From assembly GCA_029204225.1 (NCBI GenBank), contig CM055097.1, forward strand, positions 14,324,221-14,388,220: a DNA stretch of 64,000 nt, given 5' to 3'. Both the position numbers and the translations under genes were made by a program. The notes beneath the pieces were generated by a model. That model was not told the DNA's origin, did no database searches, and was given only the letters and a program-made list of their open reading frames with translations. The DNA is from Diphasiastrum complanatum (Eukaryota; Streptophyta; Lycopodiopsida; Lycopodiales; Lycopodiaceae). The stretch's first letter is position 1. Every line of letters begins with the position of its first letter. Below are positions 11,816 to 26,695 of this stretch, one piece after another.

Positions 11816-12097
11816 TTAGATCACAGTTTTTATCCAGGCTTGATATTTGCACCTTGCTATTTGTCTTCAAGGTAATCTTAGATCCCAGTTTTTATCCAGG
11901 CTTGAAATATGCACCTTGCTATTTGTCTTCAAGGTAAGGTACAAAGTACTCTAGATAAAGTAGGTTGACGATTAGAGGAATAAGATAAATTTTTGCTAAT
12001 GCATACTTTGAAACGTTTACAAAGTACTCTAGATAAAGTAGGTTAACGATTAGAGGAATAAGATAAATTTTTGCTAATGCATACTTTGAAACGTTTT
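11816..12097. repeat. Two small tandem repeats (62 bp and 78 bp)
   Basis: A 62-bp unit containing TTATCCAGGCTTGA and TTGTCTTCAAGGTAA starts at 11816 and 11878. A 78-bp unit starting ACAAAGTACTCTAGATAAAG occurs at 11941 and 12019 with one base change in the first half. Decayed forms of TATCCAGGCTTGAA also occur near 11660 and 12100, so the array is older and wider than its two clean parts. Confidence 0.85.
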
Positions 12098-12599
12098 ATC
12101 CAGGCTTAATATGCATGTTGTGAAGGCCTAAGAAAAGTAAATTATTGTAAGTAAGAATATTATGAAACCTAAATTTGCATGTTCAGAACGACTATTCGTC
12201 TTCAAGCTATGATACAAGGTACTGCAGATGGAAGTAGGGCTGGAGAACAATGAGCAGTAAATTTGTTATGTGAAACTTATTTTGGAAGGTAGCCATAAAA
12301 TTTGTCATTTTTTTAAAAGTTGTTGAAAAGAAATGCCCCTGTCGAGGGCCCAGGGCCTACCAATCCAATACTGAGCTGGAGCAATTGAGAAGGATCATCA
12401 CAAACAGTTCGGCAGAGTCCAAAAGTGCTTTATGATAATGTAGGAACTTCATTTCGCTCTTTCAGTGCGTGTCATGAAAATTACAAAGCGTATATACATA
12501 TACGATATACGAGAATTTATCAAAATCAATGCGCCTTAAAAGAAAATTGATATTATAAAGAAGACAGCTTCAGTTGGATTAACGAAACGTCCTTTTGAA

Positions 12600-14461
12600 C
12601 GTTAAGAAAAGCGTCCTTGCAAGACGTGGCAATAGAGAGAACAGCAGATTGCAGCAGCAGCTCTAGTTAATACTCCCAACACCATTTTTGTACATATTTC
12701 GTAGGCGTAGCTGACAATCTTATAATGAGCTTTGTCGTTATAGTAAAGCCTGCCCAGTTCCTTCAAGTTCGAGGGAATCCATGGCAATCAAATTCAAAGC
12801 TCAACAGTTCCAACTTTCATCTCGCACCTCACTCGCAAGTACCCAACCTGCAGAATCAGTAGTACAGCTTCACAGATTTTGTAATAGAGCGTTGCTGTGG
12901 CTATTTCAAACATGCATGAATCAATGTTAAATTATAACCGAGATTAATTTACGTACAGGAATGAATATATCAGATTGGGTGAGGTATCGAGAAAGAGACT
13001 ATTAGATTGGTGTATAGAAATGACGACTGAATTAGTTCTCACAACAAATTAAATTTCAAGACCCAGAGAATTATTTCTACTAAATGTTGAAAGATTAAGC
13101 AAATGCTGGAAGACAACTTAAGTTAGCCTGGATAATACGATATTACTACAAAAAGAATCATGATAGGATGTACTATGATAGTCAACTTGCTATTCGCAGA
13201 GAAATCGTGGAAGTGCATTTCTAGTACCCCCACGAGAGAGCCAAAGCTACAATCAGAAGGCTATAGCCACTTATGACTTTCCTATTGAGCATAGCATTTA
13301 TCGTTTGTGGAGAGGCTTGGAGCGAAACTTTACAAAATCTTTTAAATCCTTGTATTCAGTAAAGTATTATATTGCACAAGTCTAGAAATGAAACATATGG
13401 CAGTTTACCATATTGACTGTATCGAAATGCAAACAGACAGCAGGTTTTGCAAAGTGATCGCGGAATACAGCCCTAGATAAACCAAAATCAAATCGGGACT
13501 ATGTAAATTCTTAGCATACCTTGCAATGACTATGAGGATCCGGCATACCTCGATAGTAGAGTGGCTAAGGATCATAACAAGTACGAGAACAATTAATATG
13601 CTTTATGTACAGTTAAAAACAGTATAATTGGAGCTCCCTTCAGTCCAAGTAATGGCCAGGTCAAGATGAAACTAGCTCCCGCATCAAGCGCTCGGCTATA
13701 CTGTTTGGACGACGCTCCATGACAGGGCAGCCAAGTGCATGAGTCAGCAGCAAGATTATCCCGAACCTCACCCTCAGTTGGACTGAACAGAGCTCCGAAT
13801 ATACTTATTGTAAATGTGACCCACCTCACACCAGAAGTCCTACACAAAAACATTTACAGTGCGCACTGCCACAGGCTTGAAGATAATCGATATAAAAACG
13901 TGCACGTGTGTAGGAATCATACATAACACATGCTAAGTTGCTAACCATCCGAGAAGAAACATGTATGCCACTGTCTCAAGTATCATGACCAAGAGAATAA
14001 AGTCCAGCAGGAATGATCAGTTAAGATTATAATAGGAGAATCAAGACGTAACTTCATGAAGTACTCACTCTTACCCTCAAAAACTTCATAAGTGTACCTT
14101 CAAAAGATAATGAGACAAAAGAACTAGGCAATGCCTATAAAGCCTTTCATTAAAGCACCAGACAGCCCCGATCACATCACAGCAGTTCACTAAATCACAC
14201 TAAAACCTCTCATACTTTCTTTCAAATCGTCACAAGAGCAAAGAACACGAGTGATTATACAATCTACTCAATCCACTCGGTTCAGACATGATCCAGACTT
14301 TGCTACGGAAGATCACAAGCTCACATGCAATTCCATCAGCTCAGACATGATCAGTGCCATAGATCCATTGAATAAAAAGTTGTTCACGATCACATTCACT
14401 TCTTCCCAACTAGAAGCATGAGAGTAAATGCCAAATGCAGAAGGTAGAGAGCAGCAGCCAT
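12600..14461 (-). other. Possible body of a spliced minus-strand transcript
   Basis: Downstream of the promoter-like region at 14.6 kb, the minus strand has several acceptor-like sites: TTTTTGTGTAG|G near 13843 with an open stretch to 13593, and GATTCTGCAG|GTTGGG near 12848. I cannot assemble one convincing coding frame from them and no piece matches a known family. A short secreted-peptide gene or a noncoding transcript are both possible. Confidence 0.2.
14396..14461 (-). CDS. Signal-peptide-like short ORF / first exon
   Basis: A 21-codon minus-strand frame starts ATGG in good plant context, preceded by TTTTGTTCTTCCAGCC. It encodes MAAALYLLHLAFTLMLLVGKK: Ala-rich start, a hydrophobic core of about 15 residues and a basic end, as in a secretory signal peptide. 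It ends AAGAAGTGAATG, so GTGAAT could be a splice donor and the frame may be the first exon of a small secreted protein. No mature-protein exon was identified. It lies about 160 bp downstream of a TATA box and a GA-rich 5' leader, which is why I list it in spite of its size. Confidence 0.35.
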   Translation of the reverse strand: MAAALYLLHLAFTLMLLVGKK

Positions 14462-14619
14462 GGCTGGAAGAACAAAAGCAGTGCATTGATGGGTTAGTGA
14501 AGAACCATCACGAACACATGGCACCTCCCTCTCCCTCTCCCTCTCTCCCTCTCTCGCTTACTCTCTCAACAACAAACACAATAGATATGGAGAATGGAAT
14601 GAGACAAAGCATGTTGCTC

Positions 14620-14628
14620 TATTTATAG
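14620..14628 (-). promoter_or_regulatory. TATA box
   Basis: The minus strand reads CTATAAATA, matching the plant TATAAATA consensus. A GA-rich tract (14525-14566) follows 55-100 bp downstream and the signal-peptide-like ATG comes at 14461. Confidence 0.5.
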
Positions 14629-14697
14629 CCTATTTCTATGTAGGTTGGTAGTGTGGATTCGCTGGCAGGACCAGTTTGGCTGGTGAGTGACCCCGGC

Positions 14698-14703
14698 CAC
14701 GTG
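14698..14703. promoter_or_regulatory. G-box / ABRE core CACGTG
   Basis: ACACGTGGCC on the minus strand lies about 70 bp upstream of the TATA box, the usual place for a bZIP/bHLH site in plant promoters. Confidence 0.45.
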
Positions 14704-15085
14704 TTAAGCTCGGCCATGAAGCTGCAACAGTCACAATTGGCATTTAAATTTTGAGGCATTCAAATTTGCCCAGAATCTTTTTTCTAGACATGGCATAAAA
14801 ACTCATCTCTTGCTGCTTTCTTTTTTCCCTTTCCATGTAACTAGGAGCTGATTATGGTAGTTTTGCTTTGTGCAAATGTAATGCTTTCCATGTAACCATG
14901 AGTTGTCTATATTGGGTTGCTTTCATTACATATGTATAATATAAATCAAGTAATAAGTCGAACCTAAAGACGAAGCTCGAGGCTACCAAATGTTGGCGAG
15001 GCAGGATGTGAGGTTCGAGCCTACATCTCGGATGCAATAGCACTCTAACTGAAGTTAACATAATGGATTCTATTTTTTTCAGTGA

Positions 15086-15530
15086 TTTTATTCATTGAAA
15101 CCATTTACAGCTATACATAAGATGGAGGATTGTAAAACATGAATGGATGAGGGGGTATTATTTTGATATTTCACATACCTAAGACACAATTTAGCATATT
15201 TGTTTTGGGAAGAAAATCATTTTGATAAATTTTCCTTCTAGACAAAAAGGTAGGATACATATTTCAAGGTCAACTCGACTTCTACCAAACAAATTCCTTA
15301 GACACTTTTTTCTTTGGTTTTATTCATTGCAACTATTTATAATTGTACATAAGATCTAAACTTGGAGATTTGTTAACCATTGATGGATGATAGTTTTATT
15401 TATATTTTACGCCTCCGAGTTTACATGACTAAGACACATTTAGCATATTTGATTTTGGCATCTAATGGCAAATTTTCCTTCTACAAAAAGATAGGATACA
15501 AACCCACACAAATTCCTTAGATGGAGCAGA
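15086..15530. repeat. Imperfect tandem duplication, period 232 bp
   Basis: TTTTATTCATTG starts at 15086 and 15318. Both copies share CATAAGAT, TAAGACACA-TTTAGCATATTTG, AATTTTCCTTCTA and AAATTCCTTAGA in the same order. Confidence 0.8.
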
Positions 15531-16026
15531 TGGGAATTCGACCTTGCCATGATACTGAACTTCAAGGATATCACATAATCTTCAATTGACACTTTCATGT
15601 ATCTTCTCATTGATGATGTGGACATTGACGAACATCTTAATTTAAGATTTGTCATTTACCATTTCATTTTCTTAGATCAATCAATCACATCTCATTCCAA
15701 GTTTATTTCATATGGCACTAATAATTTGATAGACATTTTGTATGTGAAATCAGTCATGTTGTTGTACTAGTCATGGTTCCCAATTGTGGATTGCCTCATT
15801 GTTCTCTACACTATAAACAAGCACACAATGGCCAGCACTCCATAAATATATCCATGTAGTGACTATATTTACGCGAGCATCCTCTAAATTGCTTGACAAC
15901 TTTTGCCCCAAGTATGTCAAAATTCTAATTTTTGAAATATGCATATTCAATCATGCCTTACATTTTCCACCAAACTTCATTGGAATTGCTACTTTCACAT
16001 GTCACCGTAGTTTATCCACAGATGGT
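15531..16026. other. No feature recognised
   Basis: AT-rich sequence without a supported gene or repeat. Confidence 0.4.
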
Positions 16027-16250
16027 GTAAGAATCTCCAAGTGAAATTCCTCTAGATTTTGTTGCATGTGCCAAAAGGACTAATGTGGAGCCAAACCACC
16101 CAACCAACAGGAAGCCAAGAGTCAGAACCCCGATCAACTTCTCCCCCGAGCCATGATGATTGAATACAAGAGGAGAGGATTCCGACAATCGAAAATTGAA
16201 AAATAGGTAGTGAGGAGGCGAGTTAATTCTACAAGTGTATATCTATAAGA
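16027..16250 (-). repeat. Decayed chromovirus-like LTR fragment
   Basis: On the minus strand this matches, block by block, the gypsy LTRs at 41292-41772 and 49148-49632. Shared words are TCTAGATTTTGTTGC, GGAGCCAAACCACCCAACCAACAGGA, GAGCCATGATG-TGAATACAAGAG and AATTG...GGTAG. The LTR family has a tRNA-like stretch here (GGTGAAGTGGTTAGGG in the 41.7-kb copy). No PBS or body is attached. Confidence 0.6.
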
Positions 16251-16772
16251 TTCCAATTCTCATCCAATTGCCTTTGATCACAAAGAGATGGAACTACACA
16301 AATGTCTCTTTTTCTCAAAACTAATCAACAAGCACATAGAATGAGATAAAACTTGATCATCAATCCACAATAGAATGAATCTTGAACCTAAAAGATCTTG
16401 AAAACACTCTTGAAAAGGTTAGAAGCCTTTGCCACAAGAGATTCTATTCAAACTTTGAGAATTCACAAACATTCATACAATTGAAAGAACCAAAATCTGT
16501 ATGCAAACTAGTCTTCTTGATCTACATTCTAGAATAATGGACTTTTCTCCATCATATGGAGCTTTTGTATCAATGATTTAACCACAAGGAATTAAAATCA
16601 GCGTATTATGACTTATTTGACCTAAAACATGCTTAAGATCTCATAGATATACTTTATGCACATGAAATTGCAAGATCTGATCAAGACAACACTCTAATCC
16701 TCACTAGAATTAGTGGTGGCCTCAAATCCTTTACTAGATTTGGGACAAATTCCAATTTTAGCCTAAAACTTG

Positions 16773-17421
16773 TGTGAGAAATTGCCAAAAATTGGCAAAT
16801 CTAGCTTGATCAAAATCATGTAAAATGTAAATAGGTGGGTACCACACGTGCGAGGCCATGGAGCCACGTGGGAATACACACTAGAGTAAGTTAGATCAAG
16901 TCTAAAAAGTGAGTCAAGCCAATTTGGTAGTGATTCCTACTTTATAGGACCTAGAACTAGATTTAAGGAGGAGAATTGACCTACTAGCCACCTACTTGGC
17001 ATGACTCTAGGAATGAGAATCAGGGCAAGAAACCTCAATCACCTTCCTTATTACATGTTGGAAACTCACCTAACTTGTGAAAGGAAGAGGTATTTCTATG
17101 TATTGAATCCTCCATAGTGAACACTTAGATTATTTTTGAGAGCTCATTGGCAAGACTTGTGTTTCTACTCTATGTACTTGTTGTTTTTTGAATCCAAGTT
17201 TTAGTCTACATGTCGTACTATGTACTATTCACAACATGTGTGGGCTGTACTTTGTGTTTGATTAATGATTCAAAATTGCTCTTGATTGATAGATGCTAAT
17301 TTGTTGATCTAGATCTCAAAATCTAGTGTCTAGTTTGCATTAATTTTATGATCAATCAATCAATCACTCTTGTGAGGCATTAAATGCACCCATTCAAGGT
17401 TTAAATTACTGTACTTTCACA
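16773..17421 (+). repeat. Copia 5' LTR
   Basis: A 649-bp LTR begins TGTGAGAAATTGCC and ends TTTCACA, directly followed by a primer site. It is in the same family as the solo LTR at 2541. It has CTTTATAGGACC as a TATA-like box near 16940. No matching 3' LTR is seen; the element is cut off a few hundred bases into its leader. Confidence 0.85.
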
Positions 17422-17433
17422 TGGTATCAGAGC
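17422..17433 (+). other. Primer-binding site (initiator Met tRNA)
   Basis: TGGTATCAGAGC, a perfect plant initiator-Met site abutting the LTR end. Confidence 0.92.
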
Positions 17434-18000
17434 GAGGTACAAAAGATAATCATTAATCTTGTGTACAATCCCAAAATATCAAGTTTTTGAAATAAAAAGC
17501 TAGTATTAGAGGGCCAAGTAGAAATCGGATGATTGGATTGAAATTTGTGGATCAAACTTGATCAAGGCATAATTCTGTATTGTTCACATGTGGACAGGTC
17601 TGCACCCAAAAATAATTTCTATTTTTGCTAAGATCCATAAAAATTCATAGTAATAGATCTTGATGAGTTTTTTGATGCAAGATCTATGAGAACGCATCAA
17701 TGTTAGTGTGCCATTGATTGGAATTCACTTTATGTCATTAAATCTAATTAATAAAGGCTGGATTCAAGCCCTTTAAATGTGTTTTACAGGTCTTGAACAA
17801 CCATCAAGATGAAAGTACAAGTTTTAGCCATTTTATTTTTCAAAAATAGTCAAAATTGACTTGATTTGATAAGTCTTTGATAGATTCTAATCCAGCAGTT
17901 CTCCAACATTATTCACACGTGTGGAATCATGCCATACAAGTTTAGATGCATTCTACACACTAGAATCACCGATATCAAGAGAGAAGAGATAGAAGAAGAC
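17434..18000 (+). other. Truncated copia leader
   Basis: Sequence after the PBS resembles the minus-strand leader at 37,320-37,757: it shares a C/A-CATGTGGACAG block, a TTGATTG / GTCATTAAATCTAAT block and TGTTTTACAGGTCTTG. Gag is not reached, so the element is a 5' remnant. Confidence 0.6.
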
Positions 18001-18120
18001 AAGAGGATAGAAAAAGTAAGTTGTTTAAGAATAAAGAGGTAGTTTCCAAACCAAAAACCTAGTGAATCAAGTGACTCGTTTCAATGTATCTAATTACCAA
18101 AAGTCATTTGGAGAAACAAA

Positions 18121-21541
<3,421 letters not shown>

Positions 21542-23053
21542 CTAGAATAATAATAATTTTAGCTAAAGAATAATATTTACTCTCATTTAATCATAGAGCC
21601 ATATATTCTATTCGAGAAAATTGAATATATTCATATAAATGCTTCTTGATGTCATGCCAATAATTTATACCACTTTGTTATTTCGTATTAACGATACAAT
21701 TTTCTTTATTGTAATAATAGAAAAGAATATAAGTATAGATCTCTTCCATCACATCAACTAATCACGATAAGCAATTAGCAATCTTACAAATATTCCAAAG
21801 CTATATTGGTATACAGATACTAAAAAATAAGATGTAAGTGAGCTTTTGAGTGCTATGAGTAGCTTTATAAAATGATTTCATGAAGGCTATTATATATATT
21901 TGAGTAGTTTAGGTATATTTATTACAAAATGAAAACTGATTGACCTCCCTTATTTAATTATGTTGGTTGTTCAATGACACAAGAAATAAAGATACGATCA
22001 ATCATTGCTAGTTTAATATATGTGAGCATCAATCTATGATGACTTCCATTATCGAGTTAATAAGGTCCACATGTGGTTATTAAAACTTCCTAATGTGCAT
22101 TTGATAAACCAACAACAATGAACACAAAAACTTTTTAAAAATGCCATTGTTTGATGACAACATTTAACTATTATGGGTTTATTTGCATCCACACTCCAAT
22201 ACCATAAATGGATTTATGATACTATACTTCTGGCAATCATGTCATCCACTAGTACCACTAGCTTTTAGAGTGGTGTTTTGATTCATATTTTGCTTAACAC
22301 ACACACATCTTGAAATCTTTCATGAAAATATCAATGAACTGAACTTTTGTAGATGCACTTTGTACGTTTTGGAATAAACATAAAGTAGGATGTAGAATAA
22401 CTAAGTATATTTGCTTTTTCCCATGCCATAATGAGTTTTTGATATGATAACTAGACAAATATAAGACGGCCAATATTAAAATAAAAATCTTTATATGTAA
22501 AGAGTTGTATCAACTATTACATCAATTAAGAGTTATAAAGAAATGACATGAATAATACACCAATGTCATTAGTGATATGGAGATGCTTCATTTCCCCAAA
22601 TGCTAGATTTAGATAAAATAAATGATCTCAGTATACATTGTAAGCTATAATTTACATGTGAATTTTAGTGATGTTGTTTTCTTTCATTGTAACAATGTAT
22701 ATCTCCATGCTTAAAGTCTATCGATTTAACTTTAATCATGTATACTCTCAGTGTTGTGAATTTCCTAGAAAAAAGAAACTTAGGTTAGCTTTACCAAAAA
22801 ACAAAACAAATTATAAACTTAATATTAATTCGATAGGGTGCTTAAGCATTGAGTGTTTATCCTATCAAGCCAATGGGTACAAGAGGACTTCAATTTTTGT
22901 TACTACAATTTAATATAATCATAATTATATGACAAAAAATTTATGACATGATTGCAAACATCTTTTTATGATAGATTTTGAAAGATCTTATGGAACAATT
23001 GTGTGTATTTGTTTCTTTGTGCATGTGTGTGTGATTATGTGCTTGAGTGTGTC

Positions 23054-23058
<5 letters not shown>
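21542..23058. other. No gene recognised
   Basis: AT-rich sequence. The only frame (22668-22913) is short and anonymous. Confidence 0.5.

Positions 23059-23089
<31 letters not shown>
23059..23089. repeat. Microsatellite (GT)n
   Basis: About 31 bases of GT immediately before a T-poor block. Confidence 0.95.
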
Positions 23090-23931
<842 letters not shown>

Positions 23932-24400
23932 TAAAGTATTAAAGTAGCGCAAATTTTTTTTTAATTCGTATAAAGACAAGCCATAAAGTCGTACAACTGA
24001 TAAAAGTTATGCCAATATTCAAAGTCGTAGAGTAAGAAGCCTGGCAAATACTAAGAAAAAATAAATCGGCCGGTGTCCAACCATTACTCAGACCGATTTA
24101 CGGCACTAATAGACATAGTCTTAACACATTCTGCTTTTGAAATAATGTATCAGCAGAATAAACTGCTCGAGCGAAAAAAGATTTTTAGGAAAGTTTTTGA
24201 GAGTAATTAGCATAGTATAATTAGAACTAGTCATCCATTCCCAAAATTTTTTTAACCACTGTGATGATCTTATAGTTCAAAGTCCAAATGTCAGTCGAAC
24301 CGTGGACGACATCTTTTCTTGTTGGTCACTGTGTCACAACAAAAAACCAGGACTAGAAACATCGTAAAAGCTCATGGTTCTTTAGTCATAAAAGTATACA

Positions 24401-24402
<2 letters not shown>

Positions 24403-24439
<37 letters not shown>
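24403..24439. repeat. Microsatellite (GT)n
   Basis: About 37 bases of GT in otherwise unremarkable AT-rich sequence (23930-24869), about 430 bp before the intact copia element. Confidence 0.95.
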
Positions 24440-24869
24440 ATGCGTGGACACACTTGCATGTGTAGATCCCTTCAAAAGTTGTGAAAGGCAAATTTTTCTT
24501 TCCTAGACCAATGGTAGGATGAAGAAATAGGCAAAGAGGAGCTCACAAGTCCCTCTCTTGATAACTATTTTGATATAAAGAATTAGCACAACAAAAATAC
24601 CTTGTCCACAAGTAGTAATATTTTTGGAGATGATAAGCATCTCTAAAGTCACTTTAGCAGGATAAATGATGAAAGCAAGGCCTTTTCTTTCAAGCTCACA
24701 ATGTATTTGCAAGAGCATTTTTTTTCACTGTTTTTGCCAATAAATGCTCAAAAAATGATTTCCCTTTGATCCTATAGGCATGGGAATAACCATATAGTTG
24801 TTCCTAGATATACTAGCACACATCTCATTATATATGACATGCAGCTTGAAACTCTAGATTGGTTGCACC

Positions 24870-25524
24870 TGTGAAAATTGTCAACATTTCCTAGCTAGTT
24901 TGAGGCCTAAATTGGCTAAAATTGTAAATAGTTTTGGTTCTGGAGTTTTGCACGTGTGAACCAGGCCACAATGTTTTTATTTACTGTATTTTTTCAGTAT
25001 GATGAAGTGTCAAACTTCATACCCTTCAAAATGAGACCATTTTGATGTATTTTGGTCATATAAGCCATTTTTAGCTATTTTTCCTATATAGGGAATATCT
25101 AGGGTCAAGTACCTTCTAGAGAGAGGAGAGAGAGTCATCTTCCTCATCCATAAATAGTAGGGAAGTCGTGGAGAACAGGTTGGAGAAACCTTTTGTATGC
25201 TTCATTGAGATCAATAGATCATTGTCATTGTTTCTTCCTCCATTGAGAGCATTGTTGTGTGTATTGTCTTCAAGCTATTGTGTATGATCTTAGGTGCTTT
25301 CCAAAAGTGGTAGGCTGATGTATTATGGACTGTATAATGCTATTTTGGGCCGCACTTGATGTTTATGGAAGTTTCCATTTGTGATAAATGCTTTTTGATC
25401 AAGTTCTTTGCATTCTAGGTAGCATAGAATGTGTTGCCAATTCCTAGCTTATGTAGTTTGGAGTGCAAGCATTCAAGCCAATGATCTTGGAGTTTAGATC
25501 CACTTAGGATCTGTATTTTTCACA
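24870..25524 (+). repeat. 5' LTR of the intact copia element
   Basis: 655 bp. It has a TATATA box at 25085-25090 and a purine tract AGAGAGAGGAGAGAGAG at 25118-25134, about 30 bp downstream, where transcription would start. It includes a CACGTG core at about 24951-24956, upstream of the TATA box. Confidence 0.97.
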
Positions 25525-25536
25525 TGGTATCAGAGC
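25525..25536 (+). other. Primer-binding site (initiator Met tRNA)
   Basis: TGGTATCAGAGC follows the LTR with no spacer, as in most plant copia elements. Confidence 0.96.
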
Positions 25537-26695
25537 TGGTTGGCTTCTATTTACAGTAAGTATTCCATTTTTGGTGATATTTGGATGTTTGATCAAGTTC
25601 TAGCATGATTTTGCATTGCTTTGTTGATCAAATCTTACTAACCTTTGTTTTGTGAGTTGAACTTGTGGATCAAAAGCATATTTCAGGTCTATTGAAGATC
25701 AGAGGCTGAAAAGAAACTATTTTGGATCAGATCATAACACCTAATCATTTGTGATTGTGAGGCTTGTGCATATTCAATACTAACAATGTTCTTTTCAATC
25801 CTATTGTTGACAATCTCCATTCTTGGATGAACACTCTCCTTAAGTGGATGAAACTTCTCCTTAAGTGGATGACAAATGCTCTTTTGAGTGAGTTGTAATT
25901 CTCCTAAAGGCTGAGCAAAGCTCCCATTTGGATGAAAGATCCCCTTTTTTGGGTGAACATATTGTAAGCTCCATTGTGAAGAGCATATTGTAAAGATTGT
26001 CATCAATTTTGGCATAAATTTTGGTGTACTTTGTTGAGCATGTAAGTAACTCTCCTTATGTAATTTGATTGGAGCATTTGCTGGAAGGTGTTAACCATTA
26101 TGCAAGTGTGTTTTCAGGTTCTTAACAGGTTGAGGAACATTCTCATGTGAAGTGATCTTAGATCTACATCTAAACACCAAGATTTGACAAGATAGTGAAG
26201 CTAGTCTTGTGATTCACTAAGTGTGCTCATTCATTCACCTCTAAATCTTGTATTTATCACTTGCTGGAGTTTATAAACTTTTAGAAGTGTGGTTTACATG
26301 TGGTTTTACAGGTTGAATCAATATCTTAGTGTGTTGATCATATGTTGATCAAGTTTGTTCATTACTAGGTAATCTTGGCATCCTAGTTTTGGGTATTTTC
26401 TAAGAATGCAAGTAACTCTTCACACCATAACTTGATTTGGTCACTTGCTGGAAAGTTTGAGAGCTTAAGCAAGAGTGTGTTCAGGTTGGTTTGATTTTGT
26501 AATCCATTCTTAGTGTGTGCAAAGTGTTGCATGTGTTTCAATCTTCTTTCTATGCTTGGAAACCATCTAGGTTCAAGATAGAAGTGTTTTAGGGTCCTAA
26601 ATCTTCATAGATCTCTTTATCTATCATTTGTTGAGAGAAAAGTGAGTGCTAAGTGCTTTAGGACAAAACCTAAAAGTTGAAGAAACATTAGAATC
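25537..26695 (+). repeat. Long leader with ~184-bp periodic repeats
   Basis: The 1,159-base leader contains the motif TTGCTGGA at 26078, 26261 and 26445 (spacing 183-184). Each copy is preceded by an AGTAACTCT- or TCAC-type block and followed by a GTGTG...TTNCAGGTT block. A short direct repeat of CTTAAGTGGATGA lies near 25840-25870. The copies are well diverged from one another. The minus-strand frame at 26015-25689 is not conserved in relatives and I leave it out. Confidence 0.75.

Noticed and set aside
14990-15045. GGTTCGAGCCT, resembling a tRNA B-box
   Set aside because: No A-box at the right distance and no cloverleaf could be drawn.
25689-26015. 108-codon minus-strand frame in the copia leader with repeated HPLKE words
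   Set aside because: It is antisense to the element, follows from a short direct repeat, and has no counterpart in related leaders.
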